From assembly GCA_035524315.1 (NCBI GenBank), contig DATKPD010000064.1, positions 1 to 22,958 on the forward strand: 22,958 nt of DNA. Direction: 5' to 3'. The notes below the pieces were generated by a model. That model did no database searches and was not told the origin of the DNA. It saw nothing but the letters and a program-made list of their open reading frames with translations. Shown here in pieces: positions 1 to 7,939 of the stretch (position 1 is the stretch's first letter; the number at the start of each line of letters is the position of its first letter). The stretch is from BOG-938 sp035524315 (GTDB lineage: Bacteria > Pseudomonadota > Alphaproteobacteria > Caulobacterales > Caulobacteraceae). A program made the position numbers and the translations under genes.

Positions 1-6
1 AGATTC

Positions 7-2883
7 ATGATTATCCACAAGACGTTCGTCTCGCCTGCAGGCGCGCGCTGCGCTGGCGCGCTGCTCACCACCTTGATGGCGTCAACCGCCATGCCGGCGC
101 TGGCGCAAACAGCGGCGGCGCCGGCGTCCGATACGTCCCAAGTGGTGGTGACCGGATCGCGCATTGTTCGTAACGGATATCAGGCGCCGACGCCGCTTAC
201 GGTCGTGACCGCAGCGACGATCCAGCAGAACGTGGCTGGGTCGAACATCGCCAGCTATTTGGAAGAATTGCCGGCTATCGCCAATTCCGCGACGCCTCAA
301 GGCAACCTGAACGCCACCCAGTCCGGCGCCACGCGCGTGAATGCCCTGAACCTCCGCGATCTGGGCGAAACCCGCACGCTGGTGCTGGTTGACGGGCAGC
401 GTATCGTGCCTTCGACGCTCAACGGCGAGCCGGACCTCAACACCATCCCACAGCAGTTGGTTAGCCGGGTCGACATCGTGACCGGCGGCGCCTCGGCTGT
501 GTACGGCTCGGACGCCGTCGCCGGGGTGGTCAACATCATTCTTGACCACAAGTTCACAGGGGTGAAGCTGGATGTGTCCGGCAACGTCACCAGCTACGGC
601 GACAACCCAGGGTTCCAAGTGCAAGCCTCGGCCGGCACGGGGTTCGCCGGTGATCGCGGTCATGTCATCCTATCCGTTGAGGACGATTATCAGGCGGGGG
701 TCATCCACGGCGACGGGGGGCGCAAGTGGGACGACGTGAGCAAGATGCTCATCAGCAACCCAGCCTATGCGCCTGGCAACGGCCAGCCAGCGAACCTGAC
801 CGAGACCAACGTGCAGTTGGCCAATCAGACCGGATATGGTCTGGTCGCGAGCGGGCCGCTGGCCGGTCTCGCCTTCGGTGCTGGGGGCAATCCGTATCAG
901 TTCCAGTTCGGGGCCCTGACCACGGCGCTGCCGTCCACCTACATGGTCGGGGGCACCCCCAACCAGCCCAGGCCGTTCTTGAGCTCCCTCGAAAACGGCG
1001 AGCGACGCTTCAACGTTCTGACGCGCGCGGAATTCGAAGTCACGCCGGACATCACCGTGTTCGCGCAAGGCAGCTACGCCACGTCGTACCTTTGGTCGAA
1101 CGACACCCTATCGACCTTGACGGGCGGCAACGCCCCCTCGATCTCGATCAACAACCCCTATCTGCCCGCGTCGGTGGTGACCGCGATGCAGGCCCATAAT
1201 TTGACCTCGCTCTCAATCGGCACTTACAACGCAGAACTGGGACCGATCCTCGCCAACACCTTCCGCCAATTGAATCGGATCACCCTTGGCGCTGACGGAC
1301 GCTACAAGCTGTTCGGCAATGATTGGACCTGGAACGCCACCTATCTCTACAATAACAGCATTGCCAAGACCGAGGCCCCCAACGATCTGAACAAGCCCCG
1401 GTATGCCGAAGCGGTCAACGCCGTCCGCAATCCCACAACCGGGGCGATCGAATGCGCATCCACCCTGGCCGGATCGACCGACGGGTGCGTGCCTCTGAAC
1501 ATCCTGGGCTCTGGCGTCGCAGACCCGGCTGCTGTGGCTTACGTCACCGGCACTTCCTGGCAGAATCTGACGCAGTCCGAACAGGTGTTCGACGCGAACA
1601 CCCAAGGGACCTTGTTCAATAACTGGGCCGGGCCGGTGTCCTTCTCAGCCGATTTTGCACACCGGACGGAGCAGGGCACCGCTGTCTCCAATGAATTCGT
1701 TCCCGGCAGCACAACAACCACGCAATGGCAATTCGCCAACCTGGGCTTGGAGAACGGTCAGTATTCGGTAACCGAGGGCGCCGCGGAAACCGTGTTCCCG
1801 CTGCTGAATAATTTCAGCTTTATCCGCTCCTGGGATCTGAGCGCCGCCGCCCGCCTTACCGACTACAGCACTTCGGGCACGGTCACGACGTGGAAGTTTG
1901 GCACCACAATCCAGACGTCTGCGGACCTAAGGTTGCGCGCCACCGTCTCTCGCGACATCCGGGCGCCGGATATCAACGAGCTGTACGCGGTCGGCGGCCA
2001 CACAGGGTCTGTCCTCGGCTTTACCGATCCTGTCACCGGCCAAAACCCGAACATTCAAACCATCAGCGGCGGCAATCCGAATCTGAAGCCCGAACAGGCG
2101 ATGAACGAGGAAATGGGCTTCGTTTACTCGCCCTCGTTCATCCCGAGGCTGCAATTCTCGGTGGACTACTGGGCGATCTATATGACGAACGTGATCGCGT
2201 CACTCTCCACTCAAAACATCATCGATCTTTGCTATTTTAACGGCCAGGACTGCTCCCAAATCCAACGCACGCCCGGCACCAACGCCCTTATTTCGGTGAC
2301 AACCGCCGCCTTGAACGAGGCTAACAGCGCCACCAGGGGCGTCGATTTCGAAGCCAGCTACAACTTCCCTATGTCTGACATCTGGGCCGGTTTGCCGGGG
2401 CAAATGAGCCTGCACGGCAATGCTACGCTGGGTCTTGAGGCCTGGACCAATTCAGGCGTCGGAACCGTGACTGAAAACCTGGGCGTCATCGGCCAACTGC
2501 CTCAATGGCGGGCGGTCGCGACGGCTGACTATCGCGTCAACGACGCCTGGGACGTTTCGCTCACGGCGCGCGGTTTCACCGGGGGCGTCTATGCTTCGGG
2601 CGCGATCCAGTGCACGACGACATGCCCGACCAACAGCACCAATCACCCGACTTACAGCATCGACGGCGCACCCGGCGCTGCCTATCTGGACGGATCGTTG
2701 ACCTATACGTTCAGGAAAGAAGGCGCTCAGAACTGGCAGGCCTATGTAAATGTCAGAAACCTGCTCGACTCCAACCCGCCGACGTTGGCTAACACGAACA
2801 CCTATTACACCGCCGACACCAATACAGGCCTTTATGACTACCTTGGCCGGGTGTACCGCGTCGGCTTGCGTCTGCGCTTCTAA
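7..2883 (+). CDS. TonB-dependent outer-membrane receptor
   Basis: A 958-residue outer-membrane receptor of the kind that imports scarce substrates using TonB/ExbBD energy. Residues 1-33 form a signal peptide ending ALA before Gln34. A TonB-box-like stretch (SQVVVTGSR, about 44-52) follows, then a plug domain of about 60-180 with the family signatures LNLRDLG, TLVLVDGQR and GGASAVYGSDAVAGVVNI. The remainder is a long beta-barrel ending in the typical terminal Phe (YRVGLRLRF). There is no N-terminal STN domain, so it is not a surface-signalling transducer. Length fits the large alphaproteobacterial receptors often linked to sugars or plant aromatics. Only six bases lie upstream of the ATG, so its RBS and promoter are outside the window. 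A terminator follows. The downstream piuC-like gene is a common partner of such receptors. Substrate unknown; iron-siderophore and aromatic oligomer are both possible. Confidence 0.93.
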   Translation: MIIHKTFVSPAGARCAGALLTTLMASTAMPALAQTAAAPASDTSQVVVTGSRIVRNGYQAPTPLTVVTAATIQQNVAGSNIASYLEELPAIANSATPQGNLNATQSGATRVNALNLRDLGETRTLVLVDGQRIVPSTLNGEPDLNTIPQQLVSRVDIVTGGASAVYGSDAVAGVVNIILDHKFTGVKLDVSGNVTSYGDNPGFQVQASAGTGFAGDRGHVILSVEDDYQAGVIHGDGGRKWDDVSKMLISNPAYAPGNGQPANLTETNVQLANQTGYGLVASGPLAGLAFGAGGNPYQFQFGALTTALPSTYMVGGTPNQPRPFLSSLENGERRFNVLTRAEFEVTPDITVFAQGSYATSYLWSNDTLSTLTGGNAPSISINNPYLPASVVTAMQAHNLTSLSIGTYNAELGPILANTFRQLNRITLGADGRYKLFGNDWTWNATYLYNNSIAKTEAPNDLNKPRYAEAVNAVRNPTTGAIECASTLAGSTDGCVPLNILGSGVADPAAVAYVTGTSWQNLTQSEQVFDANTQGTLFNNWAGPVSFSADFAHRTEQGTAVSNEFVPGSTTTTQWQFANLGLENGQYSVTEGAAETVFPLLNNFSFIRSWDLSAAARLTDYSTSGTVTTWKFGTTIQTSADLRLRATVSRDIRAPDINELYAVGGHTGSVLGFTDPVTGQNPNIQTISGGNPNLKPEQAMNEEMGFVYSPSFIPRLQFSVDYWAIYMTNVIASLSTQNIIDLCYFNGQDCSQIQRTPGTNALISVTTAALNEANSATRGVDFEASYNFPMSDIWAGLPGQMSLHGNATLGLEAWTNSGVGTVTENLGVIGQLPQWRAVATADYRVNDAWDVSLTARGFTGGVYASGAIQCTTTCPTNSTNHPTYSIDGAPGAAYLDGSLTYTFRKEGAQNWQAYVNVRNLLDSNPPTLANTNTYYTADTNTGLYDYLGRVYRVGLRLRF

Positions 2884-2911
2884 ACACGCCTTGTAGATAG
2901 GCATGGTGACG

Positions 2912-2947
2912 GGCCAGGAGGGCAGGTTTGCTCTCCTGGCCTTTCTC
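2912..2947 (+). terminator. Intrinsic terminator after the TonB-dependent receptor
   Basis: A perfect 9-bp stem (GGCCAGGAG at 2912-2920 with CTCCTGGCC at 2933-2941), extendable by a G-T and a G-C pair, closes a short loop and is followed by TTTCTC. It lies 28 bp after the receptor stop, so the downstream dioxygenase gene probably has its own promoter or depends on read-through. Confidence 0.75.
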
Positions 2948-3015
2948 GTTCGCCTGACGGGACGACGTTACCGCTACCTTGTCTCCCTCGCTCGCCGGCA
3001 CAAGGGATTTGAGAC

Positions 3016-3681
3016 ATGTTTATGATCGATGATGAACTTCTGACATCGGGAGAACTGAGCCGTATCAGGGTGTTGTTGGGGGCAGGGCGATTCATCGACG
3101 GGCGGTCCACAAACCCGCATAACAACACCAAAGTCAGCCACATCGCCGATATGAGCGATCCGTTGATGCGGGAAGCGTCTGACATTGCGGCCGCCGCGAT
3201 CCAGCGCAGCCTTATGGCGCGCAACTACGCCATGCCCACTTGCGTCGCCTATCCCAGCGCGGTGCGATATGGGCCTGGGGGGCAGTACGGGGCCCATACC
3301 GACGCGGCGTTCATGAACATCGCTGGCCGACCCATGCGGTCTGACGTCTCTTGCACCATTTTCATCTCCGATCCCGCAAGCTACGCGGGCGGCGAACTGG
3401 TGACCTATCTTGGCAGTGAAGCGGTTTCGATCAAGGGGGCCGCCGGCGCCGCCGTTTTTTACCCGTCTACCACGTTGCACCAGGTCAACCCGGTGTTGTC
3501 CGGTGAGCGATTGGTCATGTTGACCTTCATTCAGAGCCTGGTGGCCGACGCGGATCGGCGCGATGTGCTCTTTTGGCTTGAGGAGGTCCGCGCGCGCGAG
3601 GGGCTTAAAATGGACTGGACCAGCCGCGTCCGACTGTCCTACGTGCGCGAGAACTTGATGCGCATGTGGGCCGCCAGCTAG
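3016..3681 (+). CDS. piuC: PiuC/YbiX-like PKHD-type Fe(II)/2-oxoglutarate dioxygenase
   Basis: A 221-residue cytoplasmic hydroxylase, close to the family's usual length of about 225. The double-stranded beta-helix ligands are all visible: His94-x-Asp96 in GAHTDAAF, distal His155 in STTLHQVNP, and the 2-oxoglutarate-binding Arg165 in SGERLVML. Family members are typically encoded next to TonB-dependent receptors and are linked to iron or siderophore uptake; the true substrate of PiuC/YbiX is not settled. A second ATG at 3022 could equally be the start. The stop codon overlaps the stop of the convergent ligB gene (TAG at 3679-3681 against 3678-3680), leaving no room for a terminator between the two genes. 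Confidence 0.9.
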   Translation: MFMIDDELLTSGELSRIRVLLGAGRFIDGRSTNPHNNTKVSHIADMSDPLMREASDIAAAAIQRSLMARNYAMPTCVAYPSAVRYGPGGQYGAHTDAAFMNIAGRPMRSDVSCTIFISDPASYAGGELVTYLGSEAVSIKGAAGAAVFYPSTTLHQVNPVLSGERLVMLTFIQSLVADADRRDVLFWLEEVRAREGLKMDWTSRVRLSYVRENLMRMWAAS

Positions 3682-4523
3682 CGTCCGGCGTTTTCCAAGA
3701 TCAAGTGGCCGACCGCCGTGTTGGAGGCGGGCACATGGTAGAACCTGTGCGCGACCCGCACCTTCAGGTCGAGAGCGCCGCGCATGATCAACCACATGAC
3801 CAGTTCGATGCCCTCCGAGCCGGCTTCGCGCACATAGTCAATATGCGGTACGGCCGCTTGTCCGGCGGGATCGGCGATAAGCCGGTCCAGAAAGGCGTTG
3901 TCGAATTCGGCGTTGATCAGCCCCGCGCGCGGACCTTGCAGCTGATGACTCATGCCGCCGGTGCCGAAGACCACCACCTTCAGGTCTTGAGGAAAGCTCT
4001 CCACCGCGCGGCGAATAGCCTGACCGAGCTTGAAACATCGGTGTCCCGTCGGCGGCGGGTACTGCACCACGTTTACAGCGATCGGGATAACCTTGCATGG
4101 CCAAGCGAGGGGCTCGCCAAACATGAGCGAAAGCGGCACCGTCAGCCCGTGATCGACATCCATCTTGTTGATGATGGTCATGTCGAACTCGTCGAGGATC
4201 AGCTTCTCGGCCATATGCCAAGCCAGCTGCGGGTGTCCCTCGACCACGGGGACCGGCCGAGGGCCCCATCCTTCGTCGGCGGGCTGGAAGCTTGCCGCGC
4301 AGCCGATCGCGAACGTTGGGATGCATTCGAGCGAGAATGCGGACGCATGGTCGTTGTAGACCAGGATGATGACGTCGGGCTTTTCTTCGGCGATCCAGGC
4401 CTTTGATGCTTCATAGCCGGCGAACATGGGCCGCCAATAGTCTTGCTCCGTCCTTCCCAGGTCGATCGCCGCGCCGATGGCCGGCACGTGGCTCGTGGCT
4501 ACCCCTGCGGTGATCCGCGCCAT
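3678..4523 (-). CDS. ligB: Protocatechuate 4,5-dioxygenase, beta (catalytic) subunit
   Basis: Catalytic subunit of the class III (type II extradiol) dioxygenase that opens protocatechuate between C4 and C5 to give 4-carboxy-2-hydroxymuconate 6-semialdehyde, using Fe(II) and O2. In this 281-residue protein the iron ligands correspond to His12, His59 (YNDHASAF) and Glu240 (SEGIELVMW), with catalytic His193 (GGMSHQLQGPRAG) and conserved His125 (MDVDHG). These match LigB of Sphingobium SYK-6 at His12, His61, Glu242, His195 and His127 once a two-residue gap is allowed. The C-terminus (VPASNTAVGHLILEN) resembles the Comamonas PmdB version more than the longer SYK-6 tail. ATG at 4523 sits one base after the ligA stop with GGAGG about 10 nt upstream inside ligA. 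Last gene of the ligCIAB operon. Confidence 0.96.
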   Translation of the reverse strand: MARITAGVATSHVPAIGAAIDLGRTEQDYWRPMFAGYEASKAWIAEEKPDVIILVYNDHASAFSLECIPTFAIGCAASFQPADEGWGPRPVPVVEGHPQLAWHMAEKLILDEFDMTIINKMDVDHGLTVPLSLMFGEPLAWPCKVIPIAVNVVQYPPPTGHRCFKLGQAIRRAVESFPQDLKVVVFGTGGMSHQLQGPRAGLINAEFDNAFLDRLIADPAGQAAVPHIDYVREAGSEGIELVMWLIMRGALDLKVRVAHRFYHVPASNTAVGHLILENAGR

Positions 4524-4524
4524 G

Positions 4525-4911
4525 TCAGCGCGCCTCCGACTTGGAGCGGTTGCCCGCGATAGGGCGCCCGCCGTGGAGCATCATCTCGGCGTATTCTTGC
4601 TGGCTTACCCCGCTCATGATCGCGGCGATCTGCTGGAAGGACAGCCCATCGGTCGCCGCGAGCTTGGACGTGAAATAGATGTTGCCGCCCAATTCGAGCA
4701 TGCCGTTCCAGTCGCGCCTCAGCACGGCTTGCTTCTGCGCCTCGGTCATGGGCCAGGCGTCGAGGTAGGCGCGTTCGTCGGCCTTGAAGGCCGCGCGGTT
4801 GTCGGCCTTCATCAACGACATGCAGAACTGGTTGAGATGGAAGCCCTCGCGAGACCTATCCGCATCGAACAGGATGGTTCCGGGAATGTCATCGAAAGCC
4901 TTGTCGTGCAT
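4525..4911 (-). CDS. ligA: Protocatechuate 4,5-dioxygenase, alpha subunit
   Basis: Small subunit (128 residues) that caps the LigB active site; the enzyme is an alpha2-beta2 heterotetramer in SYK-6. Recognisable stretches are FDDIPGT, FHLNQFCMSLMKADNR, FKADERAYLDAW, GGNIYFTSKLAATDG and the EYAEMMLHGGRP tail, all collinear with LigA/PmdA. Phe92 in GLSFQQ corresponds to SYK-6 LigA Phe103, which contacts substrate. The reading frame runs further upstream to 5019, but that extension lies inside ligI and has no family similarity, so I start at the ATG at 4911. This lies four bases after the ligI stop. No strong Shine-Dalgarno is seen, which suggests translation coupled to ligI. The stop is one base before the ligB ATG. 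Confidence 0.95.
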   Translation of the reverse strand: MHDKAFDDIPGTILFDADRSREGFHLNQFCMSLMKADNRAAFKADERAYLDAWPMTEAQKQAVLRRDWNGMLELGGNIYFTSKLAATDGLSFQQIAAIMSGVSQQEYAEMMLHGGRPIAGNRSKSEAR

Positions 4912-4915
4912 GGTC

Positions 4916-5812
4916 TCAGTTCGCCCAGTAAAGTCGCATCGGGTTGTCGACCAGCAACTTGCGCTGAAGTTCCGCCGTAACGGCAATGTGCGGGATGAAG
5001 TCGACCAGTTGGCCCTCATCGGGCGTGTGGGTCTTTAGATTGGGGTGAGGCCAGTCAGTGCCCCATAGGACCCTGTCTGGAAAGGCTTCGACCACCCGCC
5101 GGCCGAAGGGGATCACGTCCGAATAATAGGGCGGACCTTCGAGGGAGAGGCGTTCGGGGCAGGTGACCTTGCACCAGATGTCCCCACGCGCCGCCATGAA
5201 GGTCATGAAGCGATCGAACAACGAACCGTCGGCGCCGTCTGCGACAACCGGCGTGCCCATGTGGTCCACGACCAGGGGGGTCGGGAGGGCCAGAAAAAAC
5301 GCCTGCAATTCCTCCAGTTCTGCGGCCTCGAAATAGATTACGATGTGCCAGCCGAGTGGGGCGATCTTGGCGGCGATTTCTTGCAATTCGTCATGGGGCA
5401 GGCGGTCGACCAGGCGCTTAACGAAGTTGAAGCGCACCCCCCGCACACCGCCGTCGTGCAGCTGCTGGAGCTGATCGGTCGATACGTCTCGCGTGACGGT
5501 GGCCACGCCACGCGCCCGTCCATCCGAATGAGCGATGGCGTCCAGGAGGGCGCGGTTGTCGGCCCCGTGGCAGGTGGCCTGCACGATAACGTTGCGCTCA
5601 AATCCTAGGAAATCGCGAAGCTTGAATAGGTCGGCTTTGGATCCGTCGCACGGGGTGTATTTCCGCCCCGCTGCGTAGGGGAAGACCTCGCCGGGGCCGA
5701 ACACGTGGCAGTGAGCGTCCACGGCGCCGGGCGGCGGCACATAGCGAGGCTTTGCGGGCGAGGGGTGCCATACGCGCCAGCCGAAATCCATCGTGAAGGG
5801 CCGATCACTCAC
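4916..5812 (-). CDS. ligI: 2-Pyrone-4,6-dicarboxylate lactonase (PDC hydrolase)
   Basis: Amidohydrolase-superfamily enzyme that hydrolyses 2-pyrone-4,6-dicarboxylate to 4-oxalomesaconate. The sequence carries the family's DAHCHVFGP (His34 and His36 in my numbering), RNVIVQATCHG, VRGVRFNFVKRLVD, VVDHMG and GTDWPHPN; Asp253 in the last motif aligns with the catalytic Asp of LigI. It is collinear with SYK-6 LigI to the end (NPMRLYW). I choose the GTG at 5812, giving 298 residues against 293 for LigI. It overlaps the ligC stop as GTGA and has GAGAAGAG a few bases upstream. An ATG at 5851 in the same frame would add 13 residues inside ligC and looks less likely; ATG at 5791 is another option. It supplies the step after LigC. 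Confidence 0.95.
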   Translation of the reverse strand: MSDRPFTMDFGWRVWHPSPAKPRYVPPPGAVDAHCHVFGPGEVFPYAAGRKYTPCDGSKADLFKLRDFLGFERNVIVQATCHGADNRALLDAIAHSDGRARGVATVTRDVSTDQLQQLHDGGVRGVRFNFVKRLVDRLPHDELQEIAAKIAPLGWHIVIYFEAAELEELQAFFLALPTPLVVDHMGTPVVADGADGSLFDRFMTFMAARGDIWCKVTCPERLSLEGPPYYSDVIPFGRRVVEAFPDRVLWGTDWPHPNLKTHTPDEGQLVDFIPHIAVTAELQRKLLVDNPMRLYWAN

Positions 5813-6750
5813 AGCAGGCTCTTCTCGATGGCGTCGAGGGTCTGATAGCAAGGCAAAACCTGAGCGACCGAAGCGTTGGGCTCGCGGCCCTCCCGGATCG
5901 CGGCAAAGAACTCGCGGTCCTGCAATTCGATGCCGTTCATCGAAACGTCCACCTTGGACACATCGATGGGATTTTCCTTGCCATCGACCAGATCGTCATA
6001 GCGAGCGATGTAGGTGCCGTTGTCGCAGATATAGCGGAAGAAGGTTCCGAGCGGCCCATCATTGTTGAACGACAGGCTGAGGGTGCAGATAGCGCCCGAG
6101 TCGACCTTCATCTGGATCGACATGTCCATGGCGATGCCAAGCTCGGGGTGGATCGGTCCCTGAACCCCCCGGGCGACGGTGATCGGCGCGCCCGCCTGAT
6201 ACGCGAACAAATCCACCGTGTGTGCCGCGTGGTGCCACAGCAAGTGATCGGTCCAGCTCCGCGGCTGGCCGAGCGCATTGAGATTTTTCCGGCGAAAGAA
6301 AAACGTCTGCACGTCCATCTGCTGCAGCGTCAATTCGCCGGACTTGATGCGCTGGTGAACCCACTGGTGGCTGGGATTGAAGCGACGAGTGTGGCCCACC
6401 ATCGCCACCTTGCCGCTGGCTTTGGCCAGGACCGCCAGGGCCTCGGCGTCGGCCAGGTTGTCGGCCATGGGAATCTCGACCTGCACATGCTTGCCGGCCT
6501 TCAGGCATTGCATAGCCTGAGCGGCGTGGATCGGCGTGGGCGTGGCGAGGATGGCGGCCTCCACGCCAGGCTGAGCCAGGGCTTCGCCCAAGTCGAGGGT
6601 CCAGTGAGGGATCCCGAATTTCTCCGCGGTGGCGCGGGTGGTTTCGCCCACGCCGCCAGCAATGCTGACAACCTCCACGTCCGGAATGTTTCGCAAGCCT
6701 TCCAGGTGCTTGACGCCGAAGGCGCCCTCGCCGGCCAACACCACTTTCAT
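5809..6750 (-). CDS. ligC: 4-Carboxy-2-hydroxymuconate-6-semialdehyde dehydrogenase
   Basis: Gfo/Idh/MocA-family NAD(P)-dependent dehydrogenase (313 residues; SYK-6 LigC is 315). It oxidises the ring-cleavage product, as its cyclic hemiacetal, to 2-pyrone-4,6-dicarboxylate. The N-terminal Rossmann motif is GEGAFG (residues 7-12), with VQVEIPMA (about 89-96) where sugar dehydrogenases have EKP. The C-terminal half contains long blocks nearly identical to LigC, such as VGHTRRFNPSHQ, DVQTFFFRRKN, SWTDHLLWHHAAHTVDLF and NGIELQDREF. The open frame extends to 6975, but the extra 75 residues are unlike any LigC. The ATG at 6750 has AGGAGT about 7 nt upstream, so it is the start. First gene of the ligCIAB operon, facing the AraC regulator across 231 bp. 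Confidence 0.96.
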   Translation of the reverse strand: MKVVLAGEGAFGVKHLEGLRNIPDVEVVSIAGGVGETTRATAEKFGIPHWTLDLGEALAQPGVEAAILATPTPIHAAQAMQCLKAGKHVQVEIPMADNLADAEALAVLAKASGKVAMVGHTRRFNPSHQWVHQRIKSGELTLQQMDVQTFFFRRKNLNALGQPRSWTDHLLWHHAAHTVDLFAYQAGAPITVARGVQGPIHPELGIAMDMSIQMKVDSGAICTLSLSFNNDGPLGTFFRYICDNGTYIARYDDLVDGKENPIDVSKVDVSMNGIELQDREFFAAIREGREPNASVAQVLPCYQTLDAIEKSLL

Positions 6751-6981
6751 GCGATTACTCCTGTCCGATTTGCCGAAACCTAGGTGAACGCCGCGGCAGC
6801 GCCGGCCAAACGCGCCAGCCCTGTCCACCCTGGGACCGCTCTGCTTTACGTCGGGCCTTCCAGGCTGAGCGGCAGGTTTGCGGCCAGGAAGGGCCGCCGT
6901 CGATGGACATAAGATCAAAAAAGTTGGATTTTTCGGCCAAAGCCGATAGAGCGTCTCTAATAGGTGAGGAAACACGTCGGC
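6751..6981. promoter_or_regulatory. Divergent control region between ligC and the AraC-type regulator
   Basis: This 231-bp non-coding gap should hold the promoters for both the ligCIAB operon and the regulator gene. The half near the regulator is AT-rich, with a run of six A and five T separated by GTTGGA (about 6917-6932). It also has a small perfect inverted repeat TCGGC-CAAA-GCCGA at 6933-6946. Possible -10-like elements are GATAGA (6945-6950) and TCTAAT (6956-6961), but I find no convincing -35 at proper spacing. An AraC-family activator would be expected to bind here; the actual site cannot be fixed by eye. Confidence 0.4.
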
Positions 6982-7845
6982 ATGACTGCTGAGCGGATTC
7001 CACGTTTCTTTTTATATGGCGAGCCGCCTCGTGAGGTGGCGGATCGCTTTCTCCATTTGGAATCGATCGACGATCGAACGCGGCCGGCAAACTGGAATAT
7101 TCGGCCGCATGCGCACACCAATCTGACTCACGCCTTCTTCGTTCGAGACGGGGGCGGCCGCATGTTCGCCGATGCGACGATCCTGCCGTTCGAAGCGCCC
7201 TGTCTTTTGATCGTGCCCAGCAATGTTGTTCACGGCTTCCAATACCGGGCCGGGGCGGAGGGATCGGTCGTCACGATTTCTGATCTCTACTTGCAGGACC
7301 TGCTCCGTCGAGAGGCTGAGTTCAGAACGCTGTTCGCCTGTCCACGAGCGTTGCCGCACAAGCCCGACCAGTTCGATCGCTCACTCCAAGAGCTGTCTCG
7401 GGAACTGTCCTGGACCGCGCCCGGCCATGCCTCGGCGGTCGAGGCGCTCCTGATTTCGATGCTCGTTAGCGCGGTCCGCCTGATCCATGAAGCGGTCGTG
7501 CTCGAGCAACCTCACGGCGCGGCCGCGGCGCTGGTGGCCCGATTTCGCGAAGCCGTTGAAGCGAATTATCGGACCAACACCCAGGTGGAGTGCTTCGCCC
7601 AGAGCCTAGGAGTCAGCGCCAAGCGCCTTCGCGCCGCCTGTCTGCGCGCGGCCGGCACAACGCCGCTGCGGATTATCCAGGATCGACTGCTGGTCGAGGC
7701 AAAGCGCCTAATGTTGTATTCCAACATGACGGTGGCCGAGACGGCCTATTACCTTGGCTTCGACGATCCAGCCTATTTCACTCGATTTTTCGCTAGAGGC
7801 TGCGGCGCATCGCCCCGAAGTTTTAGGAAAAGTCCGCCGGCTTAG
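6982..7845 (+). CDS. AraC/XylS-family transcriptional regulator, PobR-like
   Basis: A 287-residue DNA-binding regulator. The N-terminal cupin-like effector domain opens with the RIPRFFLYGEP motif seen in PobR-type activators of 4-hydroxybenzoate genes, followed by RPHAHTNLTH (His43 and His45) and LIVPSNVVHGF. The C-terminal AraC domain has its two helix-turn-helix units at about 203-222 (VECFAQSLGVSAKRLRAAC) and 251-275 (VAETAYYLGFDDPAYFTRFF). I start at ATG 6982, preceded by GGTGAGGA, rather than at the in-frame GTG at 6964, because the family's N-terminus begins just before FFLYGEP. Its divergent position and family make it the likely activator of ligCIAB. The inducer is probably a hydroxybenzoate such as protocatechuate, but that is inferred from relatives. 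Confidence 0.9.
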   Translation: MTAERIPRFFLYGEPPREVADRFLHLESIDDRTRPANWNIRPHAHTNLTHAFFVRDGGGRMFADATILPFEAPCLLIVPSNVVHGFQYRAGAEGSVVTISDLYLQDLLRREAEFRTLFACPRALPHKPDQFDRSLQELSRELSWTAPGHASAVEALLISMLVSAVRLIHEAVVLEQPHGAAAALVARFREAVEANYRTNTQVECFAQSLGVSAKRLRAACLRAAGTTPLRIIQDRLLVEAKRLMLYSNMTVAETAYYLGFDDPAYFTRFFARGCGASPRSFRKSPPA

Positions 7846-7877
7846 CCTTCAAAGTTGAGACTTCTGCCGGCGCGGTG

Positions 7878-7902
7878 GTCTCTCCTAATATGCTAAAGAG
7901 AC
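7878..7902. promoter_or_regulatory. Inverted repeat upstream of the response-regulator gene
   Basis: GTCTCT (7878-7883) and AGAGAC (7897-7902) form a perfect 6-bp inverted repeat around an AT-rich core containing TAATATGCTAA. It lies 38-62 bp before the response regulator's ATG, where a promoter is expected, so it could be an autoregulatory site or simply a weak hairpin. A similar GTCTCTAATA string occurs at 6953-6962, just before the AraC gene. Confidence 0.25.
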
Positions 7903-7939
7903 GACAAGATTAATCCGGTTACAGGGAGCGAAGACGTCC

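Noticed and set aside
4912..5019. An N-terminal extension of ligA to an upstream ATG at 5019
   Set aside because: The extra 36 residues lie inside ligI and do not resemble LigA; the ATG at 4911 matches the family's N-terminus.
6751..6975. A 75-residue N-terminal extension of ligC
   Set aside because: The Rossmann motif should start within the first 12 residues, AGGAGT precedes ATG 6750, and the extension covers the divergent promoter region.
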